DNA from: Ruegeria sp. Ofav3-42 | GTDB taxonomy: Bacteria > Pseudomonadota > Alphaproteobacteria > Rhodobacterales > Rhodobacteraceae | NCBI RefSeq assembly: GCF_022347725.1 | Contig: NZ_JAKRGB010000007.1 | Coordinates: 124,001 to 188,000, forward strand | Length of the DNA stretch: 64,000 nt | Reading direction: 5' to 3' | In this document: positions 25,985 to 35,747 of the stretch, piece by piece | Layout: each line of letters begins with the position of its first letter | Position numbering within the stretch: the first letter of the stretch is position 1 | Program-made: the position numbers and the translations under genes | The notes under the pieces: generated by a model | Database searches by the model: none | Seen by the model: only the letters and a program-made list of their open reading frames with translations | What the model was told of the DNA's origin: nothing

Positions 25985-26740
25985 ATGACTCAGGACGCCT
26001 TTGCCGAAGCCCCGATGCTGTTTGAAACGGACGAAGCCCCGGTGCAACCGATGCCCACGGGCCGGCTGCCGTCCTACATCAAGGATCACCGCAAGCGTCT
26101 GCGCGAACGCTTCATGTCCGGCGGATCGGCGGCAATGCCGGATTATGAACTGTTGGAACTTGTCTTGTTCCGGTCGATTCCCCGACAGGACGTTAAGCCT
26201 CTGGCCCGTGCGTTGATGGACACGTTCGGAGACTTTAACCGCGTTCTGACCGCGCCCGAAGAGCGGCTGCGGCAGATCAAGGGCGTTGGGGATTCGGTAA
26301 TTACCGATCTGAAGATCCTTGAGGCATGCGCCCACCGCATGGCCCGAGCGCGGGTGATGCAGCGCCATGTGATCTCGGGCTGGGATGCGCTGCTGGACTA
26401 TTGCCATACCACCATGGCCCACCGCGAAACCGAGCAGTTCCGCGTGTTCTATCTGGATCGCAAGAACGTATTGATCGCGGACGAAGAACAGGCCAAAGGC
26501 ACCGTGGACCACGTTCCGGTCTATCCGCGCGAGGTTGCCAAACGGGCGTTGGAGCTGAATGCGTCTGCCCTGATCCTTGTGCACAACCACCCTTCGGGTG
26601 ATCCGACCCCGTCGCAATCAGACATCGACATGACCAATCGTATTCAGGATGCCTGCGTGGCGCTGGGCCTGACCCTTCATGATCACCTGATCATCGGCAA
26701 ATCGAATGAGCTGAGCTTTCGGTCCGAAGGTTACCTGTGA
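25985..26740 (+). CDS. radC: RadC-like JAB-domain protein
   Basis: 251 residues. A helix-hairpin-helix region (about 60-115, with IKGVGDS) precedes the MPN/JAB domain, whose metal motif VHNHPSGDPTPSQSD lies near residue 200. The family was linked to DNA repair but its function is unsettled. ATG 25985 matches the family N-terminus; an open frame running back to 25691 lies inside thiX. It converges with the PstS/OmpA gene, 3 bp apart. Confidence 0.93.
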   Translation: MTQDAFAEAPMLFETDEAPVQPMPTGRLPSYIKDHRKRLRERFMSGGSAAMPDYELLELVLFRSIPRQDVKPLARALMDTFGDFNRVLTAPEERLRQIKGVGDSVITDLKILEACAHRMARARVMQRHVISGWDALLDYCHTTMAHRETEQFRVFYLDRKNVLIADEEQAKGTVDHVPVYPREVAKRALELNASALILVHNHPSGDPTPSQSDIDMTNRIQDACVALGLTLHDHLIIGKSNELSFRSEGYL

Positions 26741-26743
26741 AGG

Positions 26744-28288
26744 TTACTGAACCCACACCTCGACCCGCCGATTGACCTTGCGCCCCCAATCCGTGTCATC
26801 GCAGGCCATAGGCATCGCCTCGCCAAAGGCGTCCACGGCGAGTTCGATGCTTTCCGGAATCGCGGTTTCCACGGCGGACAAAACCGCATTGCGAACGGTC
26901 TTTGCCCTCAGCAAGGCAATCCGGGCATTGGACGAGGCCGCGCCGTCACCGTCGCTAAAGCCGACAAACGTAAGTTTGCGGGCATCGATGGCTCCGGTTT
27001 CCAAAGCATGGGCCAGTTGCCGGATATTCGAACGCGACTGTGCGTCCGGACGGGACGAACCGGCCTCGAACCTAAAGGACAGTGACAGGCGCGATTGAGG
27101 CCGCAGCGTTTCGATCATGCGCTGCAGTTCTTCCAGCCCGACCTCAGCTCCGCCCGAAACCACGGCATTGGCCAGACGGTCGCCCTGTAGCCCGATCCGC
27201 ATCGTTTCCGGGGACTGATCTACAAAGCCGGCCTTGCGGATCGCCATTTGTGCCTCGGGGCTTTGGGTATATGCCAGAAATTGCCGCGCGATGCGCGGCA
27301 GGCGAATGGCTGGCAAATACAGGAACATAGGGGATGTCAGCGGGTAGTCCTCGGTCTTGATGGACTGCCGTGTCGCGACAAGGGCGTGACCGCAACCGCC
27401 AGTCAAGGGCAGGGTTCGCGCGCCGTCAGTTTCGGCCTGGCTGGCGATTCCGATCGCAAAGGGATCGTCCGCAACGGTGCGCACCAGATCGCTGCTGCGA
27501 GTGTGACGGACCACCTCATCAGCAAGCGTGGTATTGGCTGGCACAAGCAGCTTGTCTTCGACCCCTTGCGCCAGGCCTGAGCCGGATTCCGGCAGGTGCA
27601 GAGATACAGGCGCATCAGGCCCACCCAGATCGGACCAGTTCGTAATGTCGCCGGAAAGTACCCGCGCAAGATCAGCGGGCGAAATCTGCCGCACCGGGTT
27701 GTCGCGCGCCACGATAGGCACCAGCGCATCCAAAGCAACGACCCGCGATGACAGATTGCCCAACCCGGTGGATTGCGCATCCTCTTGCTCGGATGGTCGA
27801 ATTTCACGCAGCGCCATCACCACATCGGTTTCGCTGGCGATCAGATCCGCAAAACCGCCGCCCGTATTTCCCGGGTTGAAAAAGAACCGGCCCAAAGGGG
27901 CATCGCGTCCGGTCTGGTGCAGCTCATAGGTAAATTCGCCCGTGTCCGACCGGTGTGGTGTGGCAGACAGCCCTTCCCGCTGTGCGAACCCGACAATCAG
28001 CGCCGGCAGCACCTTTTCTGCCATGACCGAGGACCCGGAGAAGCGGATTTCGGCGACATAGTCAGTCAAACTGGGGCAGGCGGGCCCTTCGCAGGTCACG
28101 CCTGATCCGTCTACGGTCAGCTCACCGAACTGGGTGTCCACTCGGTAGAACTCGCCGTCAAAGCCCAACAGATTGCCCGTGACTTCGACCTTCCCGTCCT
28201 GGGATGTCAGGGTAATGTCCTGTGCGGTCACGTTTGACGCCAGCGTCACCGATATCAGTGTGGCCGCTGCCACACGAAAGAATGTCAT
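26744..28288 (-). CDS. PstS-like substrate-binding domain fused to OmpA C-terminal domain
   Basis: 514 residues. A signal peptide (ending SNVTAQ) is followed by a PBP-like phosphate-binding region (IRFSGSSVMAEKVLPALI near 83-100, and VPIVARDNPVRQISPADL near 190). A C-terminal OmpA/peptidoglycan-binding domain (about 395-514) has LTFVGFSDGDGAASSNARIA and ends NRRVEVWVQ. The protein is probably periplasmic, tethered to peptidoglycan, with a ligand-binding head. Phosphate is only a guess; no pst genes are near. It lies 24 bp after the unknown gene 28313-29269, in one operon. Confidence 0.82.
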   Translation of the reverse strand: MTFFRVAAATLISVTLASNVTAQDITLTSQDGKVEVTGNLLGFDGEFYRVDTQFGELTVDGSGVTCEGPACPSLTDYVAEIRFSGSSVMAEKVLPALIVGFAQREGLSATPHRSDTGEFTYELHQTGRDAPLGRFFFNPGNTGGGFADLIASETDVVMALREIRPSEQEDAQSTGLGNLSSRVVALDALVPIVARDNPVRQISPADLARVLSGDITNWSDLGGPDAPVSLHLPESGSGLAQGVEDKLLVPANTTLADEVVRHTRSSDLVRTVADDPFAIGIASQAETDGARTLPLTGGCGHALVATRQSIKTEDYPLTSPMFLYLPAIRLPRIARQFLAYTQSPEAQMAIRKAGFVDQSPETMRIGLQGDRLANAVVSGGAEVGLEELQRMIETLRPQSRLSLSFRFEAGSSRPDAQSRSNIRQLAHALETGAIDARKLTFVGFSDGDGAASSNARIALLRAKTVRNAVLSAVETAIPESIELAVDAFGEAMPMACDDTDWGRKVNRRVEVWVQ

Positions 28289-28312
28289 AAGAAAGCCGAG
28301 CCTGCCTGCGGT

Positions 28313-29269
28313 TTAGTTTGCAGCGATTGTCAGGTCTTGGAGAAGATTATTCAACACCAGAAACTCACCCGACTGCGCGCAATCCGGCAGGGTCAGCGTC
28401 AAATCGCGCGACCGCAGGCGGCGGTCGCCGCGCAGTTCCAGCGTTTGGACATTCAGATCACGGCCGCAATTCACATCCGTCACTTCGGCCTCGACAGTCA
28501 ATTCGACCGATCCGGTTTGGCTGATCTCGCCTGCCGGGAAAGAGTAGACTTCGATATTTTGCGCATCGCCAAAACCCGAATGACCCAGATGCATGACATT
28601 GCCCGCGCCCTGCGTCGCAGGGTCCGAAGAGACGTGACCTGTTCCGCCATAGCTGGCCCCAAATTCCAGCGCATGGATCTGCAGGTCTGTATCGCCCTGC
28701 CATTGCAGAGCGATGCGGGTATAGTCGGCCAGATCGGGAATGTGAGTGGTGGCTACGGTCCCGGTCTGATCGTCAACCGAGATCAGAAAAATTGCATATT
28801 CCGACAGGGCCGGGATCGTCAGATCCAGCTTGCCGTTTTCGTCCGTCTTTTGAGTGACTGTCAAACCGCTGTGATGAATTTCGATCCGCTCATTCGTGTG
28901 GCAGGGGGCTTTGACGGTCAATCTCGCGGCCGCGCCCGGAACAGCCCTGGCGCGGGCGCTGAGGGCACACTTTGCCTGATCAGAGGGGGCTGACCGGCTG
29001 GATTGCAGGGTGCGTTGCAAAGGTTGGCTGCTATTGGATTTGTCCAAAGCTGGAGTCGAGGAGGTCAAGACGATGTCCTCCAGCCCGGCGATAACCGTAG
29101 ACTGGCTAGAATTCACTTCCGAGTGCGCCTGCGCGTCGTCAGGTTGCGCTGGCGTTCCATTTTGCATCAGGTAACCAATGGCCAGGGCACAAGCGACAGT
29201 GCCGCCAGTGGTCACGTAGTTCTTTATTACAAACAAAACACCCTCCCCAGTTGAAGGAGCGAGTCGCAT
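28313..29269 (-). CDS. Membrane-anchored envelope protein of unknown function
   Basis: 318 residues, not recognised beyond general features. One hydrophobic segment near residues 19-35 (VTTGGTVACALAIGYLM) is followed by a Ser/Gln-rich linker to about 110. Beta-rich extracytoplasmic sequence follows, with paired cysteines (CALSARAR/APCHTNE, NCGRDL and LPDCAQ). The ATG at 29269 has no clear ribosome site; TTG 29236 lies just after GGGAGG and may be the real start, giving 307 residues. It is upstream of and co-directional with the PstS/OmpA fusion, and downstream of secA. A periplasmic domain on an N-terminal anchor is the best reading. Confidence 0.6.
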   Translation of the reverse strand: MRLAPSTGEGVLFVIKNYVTTGGTVACALAIGYLMQNGTPAQPDDAQAHSEVNSSQSTVIAGLEDIVLTSSTPALDKSNSSQPLQRTLQSSRSAPSDQAKCALSARARAVPGAAARLTVKAPCHTNERIEIHHSGLTVTQKTDENGKLDLTIPALSEYAIFLISVDDQTGTVATTHIPDLADYTRIALQWQGDTDLQIHALEFGASYGGTGHVSSDPATQGAGNVMHLGHSGFGDAQNIEVYSFPAGEISQTGSVELTVEAEVTDVNCGRDLNVQTLELRGDRRLRSRDLTLTLPDCAQSGEFLVLNNLLQDLTIAAN

Positions 29270-29336
29270 CCTGAAGTTGAATCACGGCCAATATGTGGCC
29301 GTGAGGCGGACTCAATGTGTCGGGGTCAGGGTGACG

Positions 29337-32054
29337 TCAGGTCAGCCGGCCATGGCAATGTTTGAATTTCTTGCCGGATCCGCAGGGGCAGGGATCGTTG
29401 CGCGACGGGTTGCCCCAGGTCGAGGGATCATCTTCGACAAAACCGGGGCGCGCATCGCCCGAAGCCTGCGCTTCGGCCAGTGCTTCGGCGCGGTCAGTGG
29501 CTTGATCCACCGCCTTTTGCGCCTGTGCCTGTTGCGCCTGCATCTGGGCCAGCATATCGCGCTGTTCCTCTTCGGTCAGCGGGCGGACGCGCGACAATTG
29601 TTGGGTCACGGTCTCGCGCAAACTGTCGAGCATCCCTTCAAACAGCTGGAAGCTTTCGTTCTTGTACTCGTTCAGCGGATCGCGCTGGGCATAGCCACGG
29701 AACCCAACGACCGAGCGCAGATGTTCCAGCGTTAGCAGGTGCTCGCGCCATTTGCCGTCGATGGTTTGCAGCAGAACCTGCTTTTCAATGTTGCGCATGT
29801 TCTCTGGGCCAAACGCCACGGCTTTCTGCGCCATCATCTCATCCGCGGCCTTAATCAGACGTTCGCGCACCTGCTCGTCATCCACGCCTTCCTCGGCAGC
29901 CCAGTCTTGAACCGGCGCGTCAATGGTCAGCTTTTCCTTGATCGCCTCGTGCAGACCGTCGGTATCCCACTGATCGGCGTAGGTTTTCGGCGGCATGTAT
30001 TCGTCGATCAGGTCATCGATCACCTGTTCGCGCATATCCGAGACGATTTCGGACAGGTCATCCGTCGACATGATTTCGCGGCGCTGGCTGAACACCACCT
30101 TACGCTGGTCGTTCATCACGTCGTCGAATTTCAGAACGTTCTTGCGCATGTCAAAGTTGCGGCCCTCGACCTTGGATTGCGCCCGTTCCAGCGACTTGTT
30201 CACCCAGGGGTGTACGATCGCCTCACCTTCCTGCATGCCCAGAGTGGTCAGAACCTTGTCGAGCCGTTCCGAGCCGAATATGCGCATCAGGTCGTCTTCG
30301 AGGCTCAGATAGAACACGGTACGGCCCGGGTCACCCTGACGGCCCGATCGACCGCGCAGCTGGTTGTCGATGCGCCGGCTTTCGTGACGCTCGGATGCCA
30401 TCACATAAAGGCCACCGGCGGTCAGGACCTTTTCCTTTTCCTCGGCGTGGCGCGCTTCTTCGGTGGCGCGCAGCTGGGCGGGATCGGCTTCGGGGTTTTC
30501 AGCCAGCGCCTGCAGAACCTTCATCTCGACATTGCCGCCCAGCTGAATGTCGGTGCCACGGCCAGCCATATTGGTGGCGATGGTGACCGCGCCCAGACGG
30601 CCCGCGTCTGCAACGATCTGCGCCTCTTGTTCGTGCTGGCGCGCGTTCAGAACGTTGTGCTGGATGCCTTCTTTTTGCAGCATCTGGCTCAGCAGTTCGG
30701 ATTTCTCGATGGACGTGGTGCCCAGCAGAACCGGCTGGCCCTTTTCCTGTGCTTCCTTGGTCTGCTCGATCATCGCGCCGTATTTTTCACCGGCGGTACG
30801 ATAGACCTGATCGTCTTCGTCCAATCGGGCAATCGGCTTGTTAGTCGGAACTTCGACCACGCCCAGACCGTAGATTTCCTGAAATTCCTCGGCTTCAGTC
30901 AGGGCTGTGCCGGTCATGCCGCCCAGTTTGTCATACAGGCGGAAGTAGTTCTGGAACGTCACACTGGCCAGCGTCACGTTCTCGGGCTGAATCTGCACGC
31001 CTTCCTTGGCTTCGATGGCCTGGTGCAGACCTTCGGACAAACGGCGCCCTGGCATCATGCGGCCGGTAAATTCGTCGATCAGGACGACGTTACCATCGCG
31101 AACGATGTAGTCCTTGTCGCGCTGAAACAGCTTATGCGCGCGCAGGCCCTGGTTGACGTGGTGCACAACGGTGGTGCTTTCGGGATCATAGAGCGAATGG
31201 CCTTCCGGAATCAGCCCCGCAGTGATCAGCTGTTGCTCCAGAAACTCGTTGCCCTCATCGGTGAAGGTGACGTTCCGGGACTTTTCGTCCAGCGTGAAGT
31301 GATCATCGCTGAGTGACGGGATCAGGCCGTCGATGGCGGTATAAAGATCCGACCGGTCCTGCGAGGGACCCGAGATGATTAGCGGCGTCCGGGCCTCATC
31401 AATCAGGATCGAGTCGACCTCGTCCACAATCGCGAAATTGTGGTGTTTCTGGTAAATTTGGTCCAGATCGGCCTTCATGTTGTCGCGCAGATAATCAAAA
31501 CCCAGCTCATTGTTGGTGGCATAGGTCACGTCACAGGCATATGCGGCCTTTTTCTCGGCATCGGGCTGACCCGACCAGATCACGCCGGTGGTCATGCCCA
31601 CGGCGGCAAACACCTTGCCCATCCACTCCGAGTCACGCTTGGCCAGGTATTCGTTTACCGTAACCACATGAACGCCTTTGCCGGTCAGCGCGTTCAGATA
31701 GGCCGGGAAGGTGGCGACCAGCGTCTTGCCTTCACCGGTCTTCATTTCCGAGATGTTGCCCTGATGCAGGAATGCGCCGCCCATCAGCTGCACGTCAAAG
31801 GCGCGCAGTCCCAGCGCGCGTTTGGCGCCTTCACGAACGTTGGCGAATGCTTCGGGCAACAGAGCGTCCAGTGCCTCTCCATCCAGCGCGCGTTTGCGCA
31901 GTTCGGCGGTCTTTTCGATCAGCCCGTCATCGGACAGTTTTTCGAACTCTGGCTCCAGCGCATTGATCTTTTCGACCAGCGGGCGGGTCGCCTTGATCTT
32001 GCGGTCGTTCGGTGTTCCGAACACCTTTTTGGCGAGCGTTCCGAGTCCCAGCAT
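29337..32054 (-). CDS. secA: Preprotein translocase ATPase SecA
   Basis: 905 residues. DEAD-like ATPase with [11 protein letters not shown] (Walker A) near residue 103 and [16 protein letters not shown] near 208. Helicase-like domain 2 includes [11 protein letters not shown] near 500 and [10 protein letters not shown] near 570. The C-terminal zinc motif is [14 protein letters not shown]. It drives export of unfolded proteins through SecYEG. ATG 32054 starts at [13 protein letters not shown]; the open frame to 32120 adds unrelated sequence. It is divergent from the parvulin gene, a sensible pairing for export and folding. Confidence 0.98.
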   Translation of the reverse strand: MLGLGTLAKKVFGTPNDRKIKATRPLVEKINALEPEFEKLSDDGLIEKTAELRKRALDGEALDALLPEAFANVREGAKRALGLRAFDVQLMGGAFLHQGNISEMKTGEGKTLVATFPAYLNALTGKGVHVVTVNEYLAKRDSEWMGKVFAAVGMTTGVIWSGQPDAEKKAAYACDVTYATNNELGFDYLRDNMKADLDQIYQKHHNFAIVDEVDSILIDEARTPLIISGPSQDRSDLYTAIDGLIPSLSDDHFTLDEKSRNVTFTDEGNEFLEQQLITAGLIPEGHSLYDPESTTVVHHVNQGLRAHKLFQRDKDYIVRDGNVVLIDEFTGRMMPGRRLSEGLHQAIEAKEGVQIQPENVTLASVTFQNYFRLYDKLGGMTGTALTEAEEFQEIYGLGVVEVPTNKPIARLDEDDQVYRTAGEKYGAMIEQTKEAQEKGQPVLLGTTSIEKSELLSQMLQKEGIQHNVLNARQHEQEAQIVADAGRLGAVTIATNMAGRGTDIQLGGNVEMKVLQALAENPEADPAQLRATEEARHAEEKEKVLTAGGLYVMASERHESRRIDNQLRGRSGRQGDPGRTVFYLSLEDDLMRIFGSERLDKVLTTLGMQEGEAIVHPWVNKSLERAQSKVEGRNFDMRKNVLKFDDVMNDQRKVVFSQRREIMSTDDLSEIVSDMREQVIDDLIDEYMPPKTYADQWDTDGLHEAIKEKLTIDAPVQDWAAEEGVDDEQVRERLIKAADEMMAQKAVAFGPENMRNIEKQVLLQTIDGKWREHLLTLEHLRSVVGFRGYAQRDPLNEYKNESFQLFEGMLDSLRETVTQQLSRVRPLTEEEQRDMLAQMQAQQAQAQKAVDQATDRAEALAEAQASGDARPGFVEDDPSTWGNPSRNDPCPCGSGKKFKHCHGRLT

Positions 32055-32230
32055 GTTCACTCCAGCGGATCTGTTCTTGTCTTGGTTGCGACAGGCTTGC
32101 CCACCTTGCGCGCAACCCATAGATACGGGGGGTGAAAGGCGGCCCTGTCCAAGGCTTCAAAGCGATGTAAGCGGCAGGTTCTGAAGTGTCAACGCCGCGC
32201 CCTGTCGCGGCAAAGAAATAGGATGATTCC

Positions 32231-33079
32231 ATGCCCAAAGGCCTCACTTTTCTGCCATCGCTGGCGCTTGCAGCCGTGATGGCCCTGCCGCTGGCCGCCG
32301 AAACCAAGCCCGATCCCGACACGGTCGTCGCCAAGGTGAACGGCGACGAGATCACATTGGGTCACGTTATCGCGTCGGTTGCCGCGCTGCCGCCGAATTA
32401 CGCCGAGATCGAAGACGATGTTCTGTACGGCTTCATCATCGAGCAGTTGATCCAACAGCAATTGCTTGCTCAGGAACAGGACGCGTTGACCAGACTGAAC
32501 CAGCTGGGGCTGGAAAACGAAGCGCGGTCTATGCAGGCGGTGCAGACAGTGAATGCGCTGGTCGGCGGCGCAGTGACGGATGAGGCAATCCAGACTGCTT
32601 ATGACGCTCAGTTCGCTGAGTTTGAGGGCGAGGATGAGTTTGATGCCAGCCATATTCTGGTAGAGACCGAAGAAGAGGCAAAGGCAATCAAGGCTCTGTT
32701 GGATGGCGGTGCCGATTTTGCCGAGACGGCCAAGGATAAATCCACCGGTCCGTCAGGCCCCAATGGCGGGTCTTTGGGATGGTTCGGCAAGGGTCGGATG
32801 GTGCCGGAATTCGAAACCGCCGTGCTTGAGCTAAAAAAGGGTCAGGTGTCCGAACCGGTCCAGACGCAGTTTGGCTGGCACGTGATCATCCTGAACGATA
32901 CCCGCAAGTCGGAAGCACCGGCGCTGGAGGCTATACGCGACCAACTGGCCCAGACGATCCAGCAGGAAACCATTCAGGCCAAGATCGACGAACTGACGCA
33001 GAAGGCGCAGATCGAACGACCCGTGCTGGATGGCGCCGGACCCGAGGTCATCCGCCAGATCGACCTGATTCAGGAGTAA
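32231..33079 (+). CDS. Parvulin-type peptidyl-prolyl isomerase, periplasmic
   Basis: 282 residues with a signal peptide (ending LPLAAE). A SurA-like N-terminal region of about 110 residues precedes the parvulin domain (about 135-230) with ASHILVETEEEAK, GPNGGSLGWFGKGRMVPEFE and TQFGWHVI. It should help fold exported proteins. It is transcribed away from secA, with 176 bp between the two starts. argJ follows after 5 bp. Confidence 0.92.
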   Translation: MPKGLTFLPSLALAAVMALPLAAETKPDPDTVVAKVNGDEITLGHVIASVAALPPNYAEIEDDVLYGFIIEQLIQQQLLAQEQDALTRLNQLGLENEARSMQAVQTVNALVGGAVTDEAIQTAYDAQFAEFEGEDEFDASHILVETEEEAKAIKALLDGGADFAETAKDKSTGPSGPNGGSLGWFGKGRMVPEFETAVLELKKGQVSEPVQTQFGWHVIILNDTRKSEAPALEAIRDQLAQTIQQETIQAKIDELTQKAQIERPVLDGAGPEVIRQIDLIQE

Positions 33080-33084
33080 GTCGC

Positions 33085-34311
33085 GTGGCCACGATCACCA
33101 AGGTTTCTCCACTGGCCCCGGCAGCTTTTCCCGACTTGCCCGCCATTGACGGTGTACGTTTCGCCACAGTCGAGGCTGGCGTTCGCTACCAGGGGCGTAC
33201 CGACGTTATGCTGGCAGTACTGGACCCGGGCACCTCGGTGGCCGGGGTCTTCACCCGCTCTGCGACCCGCGCGGCCCCGGTTCTGGACTGTCAGCAGAAA
33301 ATCGGCGGGGCCAGTGACGGACCCGCTGCCATTCTTGTGAACTCGGGCAACGCCAACGCGTTCACCGGCCACTATGGCCAGACCTCGGTGGCCGAATTGA
33401 CAGAGGCGGTGTCGACCGCAACCGGCGTTCCGGTCGAACGGGTCTTTACCTCATCCACAGGTGTGATTGGTGAGCCACTGCCGCATGACCGCATCGTAGC
33501 GCAGCTTGAGACGCTCAAAGCGGGCCTCAGCCGTCACGCGGTCGAGGACGCGGCGCGGGCCATCATGACCACGGACACCTTCCCGAAGGGTGCAGCCGCG
33601 CAGGTCGAAATTGATGGCAAAACAGTCTCTATTGCGGGGATTGCCAAGGGATCTGGCATGATCGCGCCTGATATGGCGACGATGCTGGTCTACATCTTCA
33701 CCGATGCCAAGGTCGACCAATCTGCGCTACAGGCGATGCTGGGTGCCCAGACCGACCGGACGTTCAACTGCATCACGGTGGACAGCGATACATCGACGTC
33801 GGACAGCCTGTTGTTGTGCGCCACCGGCGCATCAGGTGTGGATGCTGCCGGCAACGACGCCTTTGCGGCAGCTTTGGAAAGCGTAATGCTGGATCTGGCG
33901 CAACAGGTGGTGCGCGACGGTGAGGGGGCCACGAAATTCGTAGAAATCCGTGTGACCAGAGCCCTCACGGATGCCGATGCCAAGGTGCACGGGCTGGCCA
34001 TCGCCAATTCACCTCTGGTCAAAACCGCCATCGCGGGCGAAGACCCGAACTGGGGCCGCGTTGTCATGGCCATCGGCAAATCCGGCGCGGCGGCGGATCG
34101 CGACCTGCTGAGTATCTCGTTCGGTGACATTCTGGTGGCCGAAAAAGGCTGGGTTAGCCCGGAATACCGCGAAGAGGACGCGGCCGAGTACATGAAATGT
34201 CAGGATCTGGTGATCGCCGTCGATCTGGGGCTGGGCGAGGGCAAATCCACCGTTTGGACTTGCGATCTGACCCATGGTTATATCGAGATCAACGCGGATT
34301 ACCGGTCGTGA
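33085..34311 (+). CDS. argJ: Bifunctional ornithine acetyltransferase / N-acetylglutamate synthase
   Basis: 408-residue ArgJ. VNSGNANAFTG near residue 90, the autocleavage motif MATML near 196-200 (the threonine becomes the N-terminal nucleophile of the beta chain), and NGTDS-like VDSDTSTSDS near 232. It recycles the acetyl group between acetylornithine and glutamate in arginine synthesis. The GTG start at 33085 follows the parvulin stop closely. Its stop overlaps the GTG of mutT. Confidence 0.96.
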   Translation: MATITKVSPLAPAAFPDLPAIDGVRFATVEAGVRYQGRTDVMLAVLDPGTSVAGVFTRSATRAAPVLDCQQKIGGASDGPAAILVNSGNANAFTGHYGQTSVAELTEAVSTATGVPVERVFTSSTGVIGEPLPHDRIVAQLETLKAGLSRHAVEDAARAIMTTDTFPKGAAAQVEIDGKTVSIAGIAKGSGMIAPDMATMLVYIFTDAKVDQSALQAMLGAQTDRTFNCITVDSDTSTSDSLLLCATGASGVDAAGNDAFAAALESVMLDLAQQVVRDGEGATKFVEIRVTRALTDADAKVHGLAIANSPLVKTAIAGEDPNWGRVVMAIGKSGAAADRDLLSISFGDILVAEKGWVSPEYREEDAAEYMKCQDLVIAVDLGLGEGKSTVWTCDLTHGYIEINADYRS

Positions 34312-34706
34312 AGACAGTTCTTGTTTCTGCGGTCGCCCTGATCGACATTGAGGGCCGGGTGCTGCTGGCGCAGCGCCCGGAAGGCAAATCCATGGCCGGC
34401 CTGTGGGAATTCCCCGGCGGCAAGATCGAACCCGGCGAAACCCCCGAGGCCGCCCTGATCCGCGAGTTGCATGAGGAGCTGGGCATCGACACTTGGGCCT
34501 CATGTCTTGCGCCGCTGACCTTCGCCAGCCACAGCTATGACGACTTTCATTTGCTGATGCCTCTGTTTGCCTGCCGTAAATGGGAGGGCATTCCGCAGTC
34601 GAAAGAGGGGCAGGCGCTGAAATGGGCGCGTGCGAATGAGCTGCGAAGTTATCCCATGCCTGCGGCGGATGTACCGCTGATCCCGATTTTGCGGGATTGG
34701 TTGTAA
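34308..34706 (+). CDS. mutT: 8-oxo-dGTP diphosphatase MutT (Nudix)
   Basis: 132 residues with the full Nudix box: GGKIEPGETPEAALIRELHE then ELGI, about residues 38-61. It removes oxidised dGTP from the nucleotide pool, or acts on related dinucleotides. GTG 34308 overlaps the argJ stop (GTGA) and gives the normal MutT length; an upstream ATG in the same frame lies within argJ. Substrate by family analogy. Confidence 0.9.
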   Translation: MKTVLVSAVALIDIEGRVLLAQRPEGKSMAGLWEFPGGKIEPGETPEAALIRELHEELGIDTWASCLAPLTFASHSYDDFHLLMPLFACRKWEGIPQSKEGQALKWARANELRSYPMPAADVPLIPILRDWL

Positions 34707-34743
34707 TGCGGTCGCTGCGGACAGCGACTTTCGGCTTGGATAA

Positions 34744-34884
34744 CAAGGTCAACTGGTGCGTGTCAGATTGCTCGAAGAATATAAAAAAGGTTCTGACCTG
34801 CGCCCGCACTCAACATCAGCGCAGTTGGTCGATAAACACCTTCCGGAAAAGATAGGCGCGCAACGCGCTGCACAGGGGGAGTGA
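34744..34884 (+). pseudogene. Possible C-terminal remnant of a polymorphic toxin
   Basis: A 46-codon open frame, bounded upstream by TAA 34741, encodes LLEEYKKGSDLRPHSTSAQL then VDKHLPEKIGAQRAAQGE and stops at 34882-34884, one base before the immunity-like gene. There is no good start codon (GTG 34756 at best). Toxin-immunity pairs usually sit this close, with the toxin C-terminus next to the immunity gene, so this may be the tail of a deleted toxin. Low confidence: it could also be a small leader ORF or chance. Confidence 0.3.
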
Positions 34885-34885
34885 T

Positions 34886-35584
34886 ATGGGGGTAATCATT
34901 GAGACATCAGAGGAAGGCGCGATTGATTACGCCCGGCTGACTGCCGCAGATGGGCGTGGGGAAGAATACACCAATAAGCGTTTGAAGTTTCTGGAAGATG
35001 AACAAAACAGAATTCGCCGTGAGAGTTCCCGTAAGCTATTTGAGGAAGCTCAAAAAAAAGGTGCTATTGCAAAAGCGCATGAAGCGGACATCTGGGGTGA
35101 TTTGAGAACCCGGGTGCCGTCTGACCTTTACCCCAGTCAGCTGGTTCTGGGTAAAGGGCTGCGATTGTTTGATTATGATGGTGCCTGTGATGCAGGTTTA
35201 TTTGTCAGCAGTCGCTTTCGGGATCTGGTCGAAGAGTTTGATCCCGACGTTCATGATTTTTGTCCTGTCGAAGTTGTGAACCACGAAGGCAAGCCGCTCG
35301 GGACGCACTACTTCTGCCGGTTTTTGCGGCCGATTAATGCCATTCGGGTCGAAGGCAGCAAACATGTGAGCCAGGTGATGGAAGATGACCCGCGGGGAGA
35401 TTTGTCACGGCTGAGCCTTAGCGACTTGTCGCAATTCTCTGTATACGCAGACCGTATCGCCGGATTTGGCGGATGGCGCGATATGCGTTCACCGCGCGAC
35501 AACTTTGTCGCCGAAGCCTTGTGGACGAGGATGCAAGAGGTTGGGTTGACTGTCGGGGCCTATGTGCATTTCGACGAGTACTAA
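34886..35584 (+). CDS. Imm11/DUF1629-like putative immunity protein
   Basis: 232 residues, soluble, charged N-terminal third (coiled-coil-like EDEQNRIRRESSRKLFEEAQ, about 34-53). The middle block LFVSSRFRDLVEEFDPDVHD (about 109-128) and FCPVEVV resemble DUF1629/Imm11 immunity proteins, by recall only. ATG 34886 has GGGGGAG 5 bp upstream. Codon use is visibly less GC-rich than in argJ or the acyl-CoA synthetase. No toxin gene is intact next to it; a possible toxin tail precedes it. It would bind and neutralise a nuclease-type toxin from kin; this is inference. Confidence 0.5.
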   Translation: MGVIIETSEEGAIDYARLTAADGRGEEYTNKRLKFLEDEQNRIRRESSRKLFEEAQKKGAIAKAHEADIWGDLRTRVPSDLYPSQLVLGKGLRLFDYDGACDAGLFVSSRFRDLVEEFDPDVHDFCPVEVVNHEGKPLGTHYFCRFLRPINAIRVEGSKHVSQVMEDDPRGDLSRLSLSDLSQFSVYADRIAGFGGWRDMRSPRDNFVAEALWTRMQEVGLTVGAYVHFDEY

Positions 35585-35655
35585 TTGCCTGATGAACCCC
35601 AAACTCCTCCGACCCTGTTACAATTCGTAAGAATTGAGAAAACATCAGGCAAAAC

Positions 35656-35684
35656 TTGACGCTGATCTTGCCAATGTCCCTAAT
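35656..35684 (+). promoter_or_regulatory. Candidate sigma-70 promoter for the acyl-CoA synthetase/liv operon
   Basis: TTGACG (35656-35661), 17 bp, then CCTAAT (35679-35684). Just upstream are two inverted repeats: TTGCCTGATG (35585-35594) with CATCAGGCAA (35643-35652), and the inner CAATTC-GTAA-GAATTG (35621-35636). They may bind a regulator or form the end of the preceding transcript. Confidence 0.4.
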
Positions 35685-35747
35685 CGGGGCGTTGGCATCC
35701 GGGGTTGATCCTCGGGTTCGCCGTTTCCGGCCCAAAGGAGGGGTCGG

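Noticed and set aside
29739-31316. Long open frame antisense to secA (525 codons)
   Set aside because: It mirrors secA codon structure and has no family features; SecA on the other strand is certain.
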